The notes beneath the pieces are model-generated. The model did no database searches and was not told the origin of the DNA. It saw nothing but the letters and a program-made list of their open reading frames with translations. A program made the position numbers and the translations under genes. This document shows positions 1-5,877 of a stretch of DNA of 13,747 bases, one piece after another. Positions within the stretch are counted from its first letter, which is position 1. Each line of letters begins with the position of its first letter. Origin of the DNA: Methanocorpusculum sp. Lineage in GTDB: Archaea > Halobacteriota > Methanomicrobia > Methanomicrobiales > Methanocorpusculaceae. The DNA lies in contig DALTVZ010000028.1 in NCBI GenBank assembly GCA_029987315.1, positions 1 to 13,747 on the forward strand, written 5' to 3'.

Positions 1-441
1 GTACTCGCGACCCTTCGTATCGAAAACATTTCCAACAAAGAAGTGCCAGCCGACCTGATACTCAAATTGCGGGCGGTCATCCTCTGGAAAGATGTATTTT
101 TTGTCGGTAGGAAGCTCCTGATATCCGCGTGCACTGTCCAACCCAAGGAGATTGATCATCGCATATGCCTGATGAGCAGTGATCTCCTCGGCATATTTGA
201 CGAGGGTCGTGTACCGGGCGGTATAATCCGGATTGAAGCTCTCCGGGGTGGTGAGCAGATCGGCGAGCCGCAGACGCATCCGTTTCCCAAAGGCAGAACA
301 GGAGTTTTTCTGGTCACCGATCCGATCCAGGATCTCCGGTGGGATCAGATCAGGATCATACTCCCGCATCCAAAGAGCACGGGCGATGTTCTCTTTCACC
401 TGATTATCATGAAGGAGATATCGACCATCAGTAGTAGTCAT
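1..441 (-). CDS. Partial protein, possible AttH/CrtC lipocalin-like family (N-terminal 147 residues)
   Basis: The minus strand is open from the ATG at 441 to the window edge, giving 147 codons with no stop; the rest of the gene lies outside. It is the only ATG in this frame downstream of an in-frame TGA. The first ~115 residues are acidic and helical-looking, with a block KRMRLRLADLLTTPESF, and I recognise nothing in them. The visible end reads FEYQVGWHFFVGNVFDTKGR, which resembles the 'PEYQ-EWWYYTGNL-GR' opening of the lipocalin-like fold in AttH and carotenoid 1,2-hydratase (CrtC) proteins. If so, the catalytic-type domain follows beyond the window; this assignment is inference from one motif. 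No signal peptide is seen. The gene is divergent from the Mrr-N-like gene at 536. A TATA-like stretch lies near 481-490. The plus-strand ORF over the same bases is an antisense shadow. Confidence 0.6.
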   Translation of the reverse strand, partial: MTTTDGRYLLHDNQVKENIARALWMREYDPDLIPPEILDRIGDQKNSCSAFGKRMRLRLADLLTTPESFNPDYTARYTTLVKYAEEITAHQAYAMINLLGLDSARGYQELPTDKKYIFPEDDRPQFEYQVGWHFFVGNVFDTKGREY

Positions 442-535
442 ATGAATGAGATTTGCGCGGCTTAGTACATATAGATATCAGCAATATATGACGAAAAGGA
501 TAAATGTTTATCACTCCTTCTAGCCCGTAAGTATC
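442..535. promoter_or_regulatory. Divergent promoter region with palindrome over the TATA element
   Basis: This 94-bp gap separates two divergent genes. On the plus strand a perfect inverted repeat, GATAAA-TG-TTTATC (499-512), coincides with the only good TATA-like element for the gene at 536. Expected initiation about 25 bp downstream would leave a very short leader. For the minus-strand gene a TATA-like stretch lies around 481-490. A palindrome centred on the TATA element would suit a dimeric repressor, perhaps the winged-helix protein encoded at 536 itself; this is inference. Confidence 0.4.
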
Positions 536-1324
536 ATGCCTCTCCCAAATCAGTATTCCCTAATGTATGCGCCGATCATAAACTTCCTCTCAGACGGTGT
601 GCCGCATAAAAGAAAAGAGATCAAAGATAGCCTCGTTGCGGTATTCAGTTTGACACTTGACGAACAGATCATGCAATCAGGAGTGAGAGGTAAAGGGATC
701 TTTGATGCGAAGGTGAACGACGCGCTGTTCTATCTCATCAAAACCGGTATGATCGAACAGACCGACACCACCATCTTCAGAATAACCGATATCGGGATGA
801 AACTCTGGGATCTGAAAATAAAGGTCGTCGATGATGAGATCCTGACAAAGTACGGGAACGGTTTTAAGATCCTGGGTCAAACACAGGACAATGGAAGACG
901 CCCGGCACCAAGCGTGCAGAAGGTTGTTCACGAGAGGGTCTTTCCACCATCCAGACCCAATGCAAGCCCGCTAAAATCTCCGGCCACACCACTTACAAAA
1001 AACGGGACCGTCACGAGAGCTCCTGAGATCTCGATCCCGAAAAAGGATCTGGACTTTCGAAAAATCATCAACACATCCCGGCAGGGACCCTGGCGCCAGA
1101 GAGTTGAGAGATTCACCGAGGCGTACGGCTCGAAGCTGACCCCTGTCGAAACGGACGCAATCAATAGGATAACCAAGAACAAGGATAAAAATCTCCCTCT
1201 TGGATCCGAAGACGTGAAACTTCTCTACCTTCTGTTCGAAAAACTGCATGAAGAGGATGCAAAAAATATCCTCACGGTGCTGTTCATCGATGAAAAAGGA
1301 CAGGATGTCCCACCAAAAGAATAA
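536..1324 (+). CDS. Mrr-N-like winged-helix protein without nuclease domain
   Basis: A 262-residue protein. Residues 1-93 match the pattern of the Mrr N-terminal winged-helix domain: P-x-Y near the N terminus, a hydrophobic first helix, 'FLSDGVPHKRKEI', 'FSLTLDEQ', a central 'NDALFYLIKTGMIEQ' helix and the closing 'FRITDIGMKLWD' wing and strand. In Mrr-type restriction enzymes this domain contacts DNA and is followed by a PD-(D/E)xK nuclease. Here residues 105-165 are a basic, proline-rich linker. Residues 165-262 are a helical segment without any D-ExK signature that I can see. It is therefore more likely a DNA-binding or regulatory protein than a restriction nuclease. The C-terminal domain is unrecognised. 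The gene stands alone, and its promoter carries a palindrome on the TATA element, which would fit autoregulation. Confidence 0.75.
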   Translation: MPLPNQYSLMYAPIINFLSDGVPHKRKEIKDSLVAVFSLTLDEQIMQSGVRGKGIFDAKVNDALFYLIKTGMIEQTDTTIFRITDIGMKLWDLKIKVVDDEILTKYGNGFKILGQTQDNGRRPAPSVQKVVHERVFPPSRPNASPLKSPATPLTKNGTVTRAPEISIPKKDLDFRKIINTSRQGPWRQRVERFTEAYGSKLTPVETDAINRITKNKDKNLPLGSEDVKLLYLLFEKLHEEDAKNILTVLFIDEKGQDVPPKE

Positions 1325-1530
1325 ATCAAGAAAGGGCCTTGCCCCAAAAACATATTATTTTGCTGCAGATGTTTTCGTATCTCTATCCGCGACGCAGCAA
1401 GGATCGCTAAACAAGCGATGCCGATGACCGGGACAATATCCACAGGAGCCAGCTTCGGGTATTCTATAAAGAATGGGACATTCATTACCATAACGAGAAA
1501 AACCACAATCCCAATCATCGATACGTTCAT
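1225..1530 (-). CDS. Doubtful small two-helix membrane protein
   Basis: This 101-codon ORF opens with two convincing hydrophobic stretches (about residues 4-21 and 31-47) separated by a short charged turn, then a basic segment RIEIRKHLQQ. That composition is typical of a small integral membrane protein. Against it, the last 33 codons lie antisense to the 3' end of the Mrr-N-like gene and look like shadow sequence, and no ribosome site is visible. The frame stays open for another 19 codons upstream of the ATG without a start codon, so it may be the remnant of a longer gene. I do not recognise a family. Confidence 0.33.
   Translation of the reverse strand: MNVSMIGIVVFLVMVMNVPFFIEYPKLAPVDIVPVIGIACLAILAASRIEIRKHLQQNNMFLGQGPFLIYSFGGTSCPFSSMNSTVRIFFASSSCSFSNRR
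1334..1344 (+). terminator. Weak hairpin after the Mrr-N-like gene
   Basis: GGGC-CTT-GCCC forms a four-base stem ten bases after the TAA at 1322-1324. It is followed by A-rich and T-rich sequence but no long T run, so this is a weak terminator candidate. Confidence 0.25.
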
Positions 1531-1596
1531 AGCTTTACTGGAGAAGACACCAATCCAGCTCTTTTTCCCATTCGTTACTACAAACTTCTACTAGAA

Positions 1597-1833
1597 ATGA
1601 AGGTTTTTATGGATCAGCGTCCTTCGGACGGCTAGGGGACCGAACCTGAATTTGAACTAACGATACACGCAGACCGGCAGGACACACTGAGTATCGGGAA
1701 ACTCGAGGGACAGGAGATCGGGACATTTTCCACCGGAAATCCGTCAGTTTCTCTTCTCATAAAACATCTGCTCAAAAACATCCTTCCGCTGATAAAAGAA
1801 ACCGCGGCAGAACAGAGCGATCCGTCTGCTTGA
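1597..1833 (+). pseudogene. Small ORF interrupted by an in-frame TAG at codon 13
   Basis: From the ATG at 1597 the frame runs 12 codons to TAG (1633-1635) and then stays open for 65 more codons to a TGA at 1831-1833. The downstream part has the codon use and composition of a real protein: FELTIHADRQDTLSIGKLEG, then a glycine/serine-rich turn, then an amphipathic helix LLIKHLLKNILPLIKET. No ATG, GTG or TTG start exists between the TAG and the coding-like part. A perfect hairpin CGTCC-TTC-GGACG (1618-1630) sits directly before the TAG. The simplest reading is a small gene broken by a nonsense mutation or a short palindromic insertion. Amber read-through (pyrrolysine) is conceivable but unsupported here. 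No homologue is recognised. Confidence 0.45.
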
Positions 1834-1851
1834 CAGGAGACTTTTGTATGA

Positions 1852-1868
1852 TAGCATGTGACATGCTA
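1852..1868. promoter_or_regulatory. Perfect inverted repeat upstream of the amt TATA box
   Basis: TAGCATG-TGA-CATGCTA is a 7-bp perfect inverted repeat. It ends about 10 bp before a strong TATA-like tract (1878-1895), the expected place for a regulator acting on the ammonium transporter promoter. The methanogen nitrogen repressor NrpR as I know it binds GGAA-N6-TTCC-type sites, which this is not. Its core CATGTGACATG recurs with one change at 10067-10077. Confidence 0.5.
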
Positions 1869-1877
1869 ATCAGTGTC

Positions 1878-1895
1878 ATAATATATATATTTATA
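1878..1895 (+). promoter_or_regulatory. TATA element of the ammonium transporter gene
   Basis: ATAATATATATATTTATA is the most AT-rich tract in the neighbourhood, about 100 bp before the amt start codon. Initiation about 25 bp downstream would put the transcript start near 1910-1920 and leave an unusually long leader of roughly 80 bases that contains the stem-loop at 1929-1972. Confidence 0.5.
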
Positions 1896-1928
1896 CAGAC
1901 AATAAGTCCATTGTAAAATATCTGTGAA

Positions 1929-1972
1929 CCGGGACCAGAGGTCTGTCCTGTATCACAGACCCTGGCTCCCGG
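1929..1972 (+). promoter_or_regulatory. Long stem-loop in the amt leader
   Basis: CCGGGA-CCAG-A-GGTCTGT (1929-1946) pairs with ACAGACC-CTGG-C-TCCCGG (1955-1972). This gives 17 base pairs with one single-base bulge on each side and an 8-base loop (1947-1954). It lies between the TATA tract and the start codon at 1997, with a GGAG ribosome site at 1982-1985. It is not followed by a T run, so it does not look like a terminator. It may be a leader element that controls translation or stability of the amt mRNA. Confidence 0.55.
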
Positions 1973-1996
1973 ATCCTTGATGGAGACTCAATATAA

Positions 1997-3193
1997 ATGA
2001 TTGACACCGGATCTGTTGCCTGGGTACTTGCTTCCACTGCCCTTGTACTTTTAATGACGCCCGCCTTAGGTCTATTCTATGGCGGTATGGTTCGCAAAAA
2101 GAACTTTATTTCGATTTTGATGCTCGTATTCGCGTCCCTGATGATCGTGATCCTCCAGTGGTTCCTGCTCGGCTACTCGCTGGTATTTGGAACCGATACG
2201 TTAGTGATAGGCGGGCTGGAACATATCGGTTTTACCGGGGTCGGTCTTGGGACGGAGCTTGGACTCCAGATTCCTGACCTGCTGTTTGCCGCATTCCAGA
2301 TGACCTTTGCCGGCCTCACACTTGCGATCATCGTGTCGGGTGTCGCCGAACGCGTGAAGTTCGGGGCGTTTCTCGTCTTCGGCATCCTCTGGACCACCTT
2401 CGTCTATGATCCGATCGCCCACTGGCTTTGGGGGGGAGGCTGGCTTCAGCAGCTCGGCGCACTGGATTTCGCCGGAGGGACAGTCGTTCATATCAGTGCA
2501 GGATTCAGCGCGCTCGCGCTCGCCATTTACATTGGAAAACGGTCAGGGTTCGGTTCATACAACTTCAATCCCCAGAACATCCCTCTCACCTTCTTTGCCG
2601 GAGGAGTACTCCTCTTTGGATGGATGGGATTCAACGGCGGTAGTGCTCTTGCCGCAAACGGACTCGCCATCCATGCGATCATGGTGACTCTTCTGTCTGC
2701 AGCCGCCGGAACGATTTCCTGGATGCTCGCAAACTGGCGACACGGGAAACCCAGTTCACTCGGTTTCATTTCGGGAACCATCGCAGGTCTTGGAGCGAGC
2801 ACTCCCTGCGCAGGATTCATTGACATGTGGGCGGCTCTATTCATTGGGGCAGTCGCCGGAGTCCTTTGTTATTATGCCCTTATCTGGAGAGTGAAAAAAG
2901 GATTCGACGAAAGTCTCGATGCCTGGTCTATCCATGGAGTTGGAGGATTCTGGGGAACGATTGCCTGTGGTATTTTTGCAGTCTCCGCAATCGGCGGGGT
3001 CTCGGGACTTCTTGAAGGAAACGGATATCTGCTCGGCATCCAGATCCTCGATGCATGCGTGACAGCCGCCTTTGCCTTCGGTATGACCTATCTCATTGCC
3101 TGGATCGTTGACAAAACGATCGGTATGCGGGTCTCCGAAGATGAGGAATACATCGGTCTCGACCTGACGCTCCATGGCGAAATGGTCCGATGA
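1997..3193 (+). CDS. amt: Ammonium transporter, Amt/MEP/Rh family
   Basis: A 398-residue membrane protein with about 11 hydrophobic segments, full length for the family. It starts with the family's N-terminal block ([19 protein letters not shown], residues 15-33). The signature DFAGGTVVH ends in H165, and [10 protein letters not shown] holds H313; these are the twin pore histidines of AmtB. F104 (QMTF) and F212 (GFNGGS) fit the phenylalanine gate. The cytoplasmic C terminus ends [15 protein letters not shown], the usual docking region for the PII protein GlnK. It conducts ammonium/ammonia across the cytoplasmic membrane for nitrogen assimilation. The start ATG has GGAG 11 bases upstream. No glnK gene adjoins it, although amt-glnK pairing is common in archaea, so the PII partner must be encoded elsewhere. 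It is transcribed alone from a structured leader. Confidence 0.96.
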   Translation: MIDTGSVAWVLASTALVLLMTPALGLFYGGMVRKKNFISILMLVFASLMIVILQWFLLGYSLVFGTDTLVIGGLEHIGFTGVGLGTELGLQIPDLLFAAFQMTFAGLTLAIIVSGVAERVKFGAFLVFGILWTTFVYDPIAHWLWGGGWLQQLGALDFAGGTVVHISAGFSALALAIYIGKRSGFGSYNFNPQNIPLTFFAGGVLLFGWMGFNGGSALAANGLAIHAIMVTLLSAAAGTISWMLANWRHGKPSSLGFISGTIAGLGASTPCAGFIDMWAALFIGAVAGVLCYYALIWRVKKGFDESLDAWSIHGVGGFWGTIACGIFAVSAIGGVSGLLEGNGYLLGIQILDACVTAAFAFGMTYLIAWIVDKTIGMRVSEDEEYIGLDLTLHGEMVR

Positions 3194-3214
3194 GAACCCC
3201 AAATATCCCCTTGA

Positions 3215-3221
3215 TTTTTTT
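3215..3221 (+). terminator. T-run terminator after amt
   Basis: Seven consecutive T residues lie 21 bases after the amt stop codon. Archaeal RNA polymerase terminates at such runs without needing a hairpin. Confidence 0.5.
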
Positions 3222-3239
3222 AGCACATTCTCTTTTGCG

Positions 3240-3255
3240 GGATTATCCATAATCC
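3240..3255. repeat. Inverted repeat in the amt-fdhD gap
   Basis: GGATTAT-CC-ATAATCC is a perfect 7-bp inverted repeat with a two-base spacer, about 100 bp before fdhD and 45 bp after amt. It could be a second operator for fdhD or a 3'-end hairpin of the amt transcript; nothing decides between them. Confidence 0.35.
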
Positions 3256-3297
3256 TATTAGGTATCAGACCAAAATATTGAATCGTCTATTCACTGT

Positions 3298-3334
3298 ACG
3301 AATGATTCTCATTATCGTCGAAAGTGAAATATAT
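3298..3334 (+). promoter_or_regulatory. fdhD promoter with a Fur-like palindrome
   Basis: ACGAATGAT-T-CTCATTATC (3298-3316) contains a perfect AATGA-TTC-TCATT repeat. It resembles the bacterial Fur box GATAATGAT-A-ATCATTATC, matching 14 of 18 arm positions. It ends 10 bp before a TATA-like tract AAATATAT (3327-3334). That tract lies only about 20 bp before the ATG at 3352, so the mRNA is probably leaderless. Control by a Fur- or DtxR-type metal regulator is inferred only from this resemblance. Confidence 0.38.
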
Positions 3335-3351
3335 TCAGCACAAAAACGACC

Positions 3352-4848
3352 ATGACCCAGCACAAAAAACCAGCTGAAGAGAGCGATATGATACAAAAAC
3401 AACCAGCTATGCTCTGGAGTGATGGAAACTCCACGGAGATCAGCGATATTGTCGCATGCGAAGATGAGATCGTCCTGTATTTGAACGGCAAGGAGTATCT
3501 GCATATCGTCGCGAGCTGTGATATGCTGGAGGAGTTTGGAGCAGGGTTTTTTATCGCCGCGGGCGCCGCAAAAAAGATCCTGACGGTAAAGATCGCCGGC
3601 AACAACGTATTCGTGGAGGCTGAGATGTTCGATGATCTTCTGTCCGCAGAAAAAAAAGATCAGATCTCGGCAAAGATCATGATGGATCCACAGGATATCT
3701 TTGCTATTCGGGAATCGATGGATGTGGAGGTCTGGAGGCAGACCGGCGGTCTCCATTGTGCTACCTTGTGGCATGATCACCAAATAGTTGCCATCTCCAG
3801 TGATGTCGGAAGACACAATGCCGTTGACAAAGTAATCGGATCCATGATCCTGCAGGGGATAGACCCGAGCGAGTGTGTTCTTGGATGCACCGGTAGACTC
3901 CCAAAGGGGATGGTCATGAAGGCAGTGAACGCCGGCATCCCGATCATCGTCGGACGAACTGCGGTGACATACCCGGGTGCGGTGCTCGCGAAAGAGGAGG
4001 GGATAACGCTCATCGGATTTGCCCGAGAGAATCGGTTCACCGTATACTCGCATCCGGAAAGGATCGCAGGATTTCCCTCGGTTGAGTCTAAAGATGAAAT
4101 GGACAACGATGATGAGGCAAAACTCTCCGGCTGGAGATATGACAATGGAAAAGTCACAAGATCCATTGATCCGGTCGTTACCGAGGGATCCGTTACCCTG
4201 TACCTGAACGGAGAAAAATACCTGGACAATGTCGGAACGCTGGAGTTTCTGGATGAACTTGGCGCAGGGTTTTTCGTTGCCGCGGGCATCGCCAAAAATA
4301 TTCATTCGGTCAAGGTAGCGGGCTCTAATATTTATGTTGAAGCGGGTGAGATATCAGAAGTCTGCTACAAGATGGAATCGGCTGGGGGATTTTGTCCGCG
4401 TGATACATCTGTGCGTGTGAAGGATGTTGGGCGGATCACGCCTGAGGAAATTTTTACCATTCGAAGAAGCATCAACACCGAGCAGTGGGATCAAACAGGA
4501 GCACTTCACTGCGCAGTCCTGTATTACCGGGGAGAGGTGATCTTCTCGGCAAATGATATTGGCAGACACAACGCAGTCGACAAAGTCATCGGCCATATGG
4601 TCCTTGATCATCTTGAGCCCGAGGAATGTGTCCTTGGATGTACCGGCAGGATGCCTCAGGGAATGATCGCCAAAATAGCAAATTCAGGGATCCCGATCAT
4701 CGTATCACGTGCGGCCGCAACCAGCGCGGGCGTTTGTCTAGCGGAAAGGTCAGGCATCACGCTTATCTGCTTTGCAAGACCGCCGCGATTCACCGTGTAT
4801 ACTCACCCTGAACGGATCACAGGGCTCATGAACGGAAACGATACATAA
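3352..4848 (+). CDS. fdhD: Tandem-duplicated FdhD-type formate dehydrogenase accessory protein
   Basis: A 498-residue protein made of two complete FdhD-like domains (about 28-242 and 274-494), roughly twice the usual length. Shared landmarks occur once per half: VLYLNGKEYL / VTLYLNGEKYL, EFGAGFF / ELGAGFF, QTGGLHCA / QTGALHCA, DVGRHNAVDKVIG (151-163) / DIGRHNAVDKVIG (402-414), VLGCTGRLPKGM / VLGCTGRMPQGM, and IGFAR-NRFTVYSHPERI / ICFAR-PRFTVYTHPERI. FdhD carries sulfur from a cysteine desulfurase to the molybdenum/tungsten cofactor of formate dehydrogenase and works as a homodimer. The CxxC loop of bacterial FdhD is missing: half 1 has no cysteine in that loop (91-111), and half 2 has only C338 and a degenerate GGFCPRD (C348). 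A second ATG at residue 13 is possible, but the promoter position favours 3352. No fdh subunit gene is nearby. Confidence 0.9.
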   Translation: MTQHKKPAEESDMIQKQPAMLWSDGNSTEISDIVACEDEIVLYLNGKEYLHIVASCDMLEEFGAGFFIAAGAAKKILTVKIAGNNVFVEAEMFDDLLSAEKKDQISAKIMMDPQDIFAIRESMDVEVWRQTGGLHCATLWHDHQIVAISSDVGRHNAVDKVIGSMILQGIDPSECVLGCTGRLPKGMVMKAVNAGIPIIVGRTAVTYPGAVLAKEEGITLIGFARENRFTVYSHPERIAGFPSVESKDEMDNDDEAKLSGWRYDNGKVTRSIDPVVTEGSVTLYLNGEKYLDNVGTLEFLDELGAGFFVAAGIAKNIHSVKVAGSNIYVEAGEISEVCYKMESAGGFCPRDTSVRVKDVGRITPEEIFTIRRSINTEQWDQTGALHCAVLYYRGEVIFSANDIGRHNAVDKVIGHMVLDHLEPEECVLGCTGRMPQGMIAKIANSGIPIIVSRAAATSAGVCLAERSGITLICFARPPRFTVYTHPERITGLMNGNDT

Positions 4849-4898
4849 ATAGTCGTTTATCAGATGTTATTTATCCCCTCCCGAGAAACAAGGTAATC
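4849..4898 (+). promoter_or_regulatory. Promoter and ribosome site of the unknown/nitroreductase pair
   Basis: A TATA-like stretch GTTATTTAT lies at about 4865-4873, roughly 25-30 bases before the ATG at 4899. An AAGG motif stands a few bases before that ATG. The leader, if any, is short. Confidence 0.35.
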
Positions 4899-5261
4899 AT
4901 GAAACTTACACCAAAAGACGCACTTTTGCGCTACCATCTCGCCGAGCGGCTCAAGCTCGACATCATGATGATCGCCCACCAGTTTGTAACCATCACCTCC
5001 CTGAAAAAAGAGGAGAAGGCCGGCGCAAAAACCATTCTGATCACGCTGACCGATATTCTTGCAGGTGACTGTAGAGCTGCGACAAAACAGACCGGGGCAA
5101 AAGAGTTCGATCTGGCGGCCGCCGTTTTGCTTGAGGTGATCGGGCTTGCTGAATCGAATCAGTTCGGGCTTGCATCCGACAAAGCAGGCGAAGCGATGAC
5201 CCCAATTACCACTGTTGCCGCAGGAGCATACACAGTTTTGAACGAACATGGACTTATCTGA
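4899..5261 (+). CDS. Conserved-looking helical protein of unknown function
   Basis: A 120-residue protein that I do not recognise. It is mostly alanine- and leucine-rich helix. The N-terminal half has MKLTPKDALLRYHLAERLKL and the hydrophobic patch DIMMIAHQFVTITSL; a charged KKEEKAG turn and two further helices follow. There is no membrane segment, signal peptide or cysteine cluster (a single cysteine in the middle). The last 14 bases overlap the start of the nitroreductase gene, so the two are almost certainly co-transcribed and translationally coupled. A role connected to that enzyme is the only inference the context allows. The codon use resembles that of its neighbours, which supports a real gene. 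Confidence 0.75.
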   Translation: MKLTPKDALLRYHLAERLKLDIMMIAHQFVTITSLKKEEKAGAKTILITLTDILAGDCRAATKQTGAKEFDLAAAVLLEVIGLAESNQFGLASDKAGEAMTPITTVAAGAYTVLNEHGLI

Positions 5262-5775
5262 ATTCCAAAACTTCCTTGCGACCCGTTACTCGGTCCGCGA
5301 GTATGAGACGGACTGTCTCACCGAAGAGGAGAAGGACTACCTTCTCAAAGCCGCGGCCTCCGCTCCGTCTGCCGGCAATCTTGAAGCTTGGGACGTTGTT
5401 ATCGTGACCGATCCAAGCCAGCTCGAACTTCTTAGTGACGCGGCAGGAAACCAGCATCAAATCACAGATGCCGGTTCAGCGCTCGTCATCTGTGCAAATT
5501 ACATCCGGTCAATGTCTCGTCATGCCGACCGAGGCATTCTCTACGCAGTACAGGATGCGACAATTGCGGCCACCTACATGATGCTTGCGGCCCACGCACT
5601 CCGTCTGCACACCTGCTGGATCGGAGCCTTCGACGAACAGGAGGTCAAAGGAACACTGGATCTTCCTGCTCACGTCCGACCGGTCGCGATTCTTTCCATC
5701 GGCAGGGGTATGCCGCCCGAGGCTCACCCTGAGCGCATGGATCCCGAAGGGCACGCACATTACGACATCTGGTGA
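5248..5775 (+). CDS. Nitroreductase-family FMN oxidoreductase
   Basis: A 175-residue protein of the single-domain nitroreductase family. The phosphate-binding N terminus TRYSVREYE (residues 12-20) and AASAPSAGNLEAWDVVIV (about 35-52) are the typical FMN-binding blocks. A central DAALV-like strand (GSALVICAN), the helix VQDATIAATYMMLAAHALRL and the late strand ILSIGRGMPPEAHPE complete the fold. Members use FMN and a nicotinamide or deazaflavin donor to reduce nitro compounds, quinones or flavins; the natural substrate cannot be read from the sequence. The start codon lies inside the preceding unknown gene (14-base overlap), showing translational coupling. A T-rich stretch follows the stop. Confidence 0.88.
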   Translation: MDLSEFQNFLATRYSVREYETDCLTEEEKDYLLKAAASAPSAGNLEAWDVVIVTDPSQLELLSDAAGNQHQITDAGSALVICANYIRSMSRHADRGILYAVQDATIAATYMMLAAHALRLHTCWIGAFDEQEVKGTLDLPAHVRPVAILSIGRGMPPEAHPERMDPEGHAHYDIW

Positions 5776-5792
5776 GATACCATCCCTTCTTC

Positions 5793-5798
5793 TTTTTT
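5793..5798 (+). terminator. T-run after the nitroreductase gene
   Basis: Six T residues in a pyrimidine-rich stretch, 17 bases after the nitroreductase stop and about 80 bases before hxlB, are a plausible archaeal terminator. The rest of the gap (to 5877) must carry the hxlB promoter. AT-rich ATAATAAAC just before the ATG is too close to be its TATA box unless initiation is internal, so I cannot place it. Confidence 0.35.
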
Positions 5799-5877
5799 CA
5801 TCATTTCGTACAGCAGCGGAAAAATAGACGCCGGTTCCAACATCCTCTTCTATCTGTACAGCCCATAATAAACAACT

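Noticed and set aside
43..465. Plus-strand ORF of 140 codons at the left edge
   Set aside because: It is antisense to the open minus-strand gene (441 to the edge), which has better composition and a family-like motif.
1597..1833. Certain pyrrolysine protein
   Set aside because: No pyl gene is visible, the candidate orders of methanogens for pyrrolysine are others, and a nonsense mutation explains the TAG as well.
1852..1868. amt palindrome as an NrpR operator
   Set aside because: The NrpR site I know is GGAA-N6-TTCC-like; this repeat has a different sequence and spacing.
3265..4305. Long minus-strand ORF of 346 codons
   Set aside because: It lies entirely antisense to the first two thirds of the FdhD fusion gene, whose protein motifs are unmistakable; its own translation has no recognisable domain and is rich in residues expected from an antisense frame.
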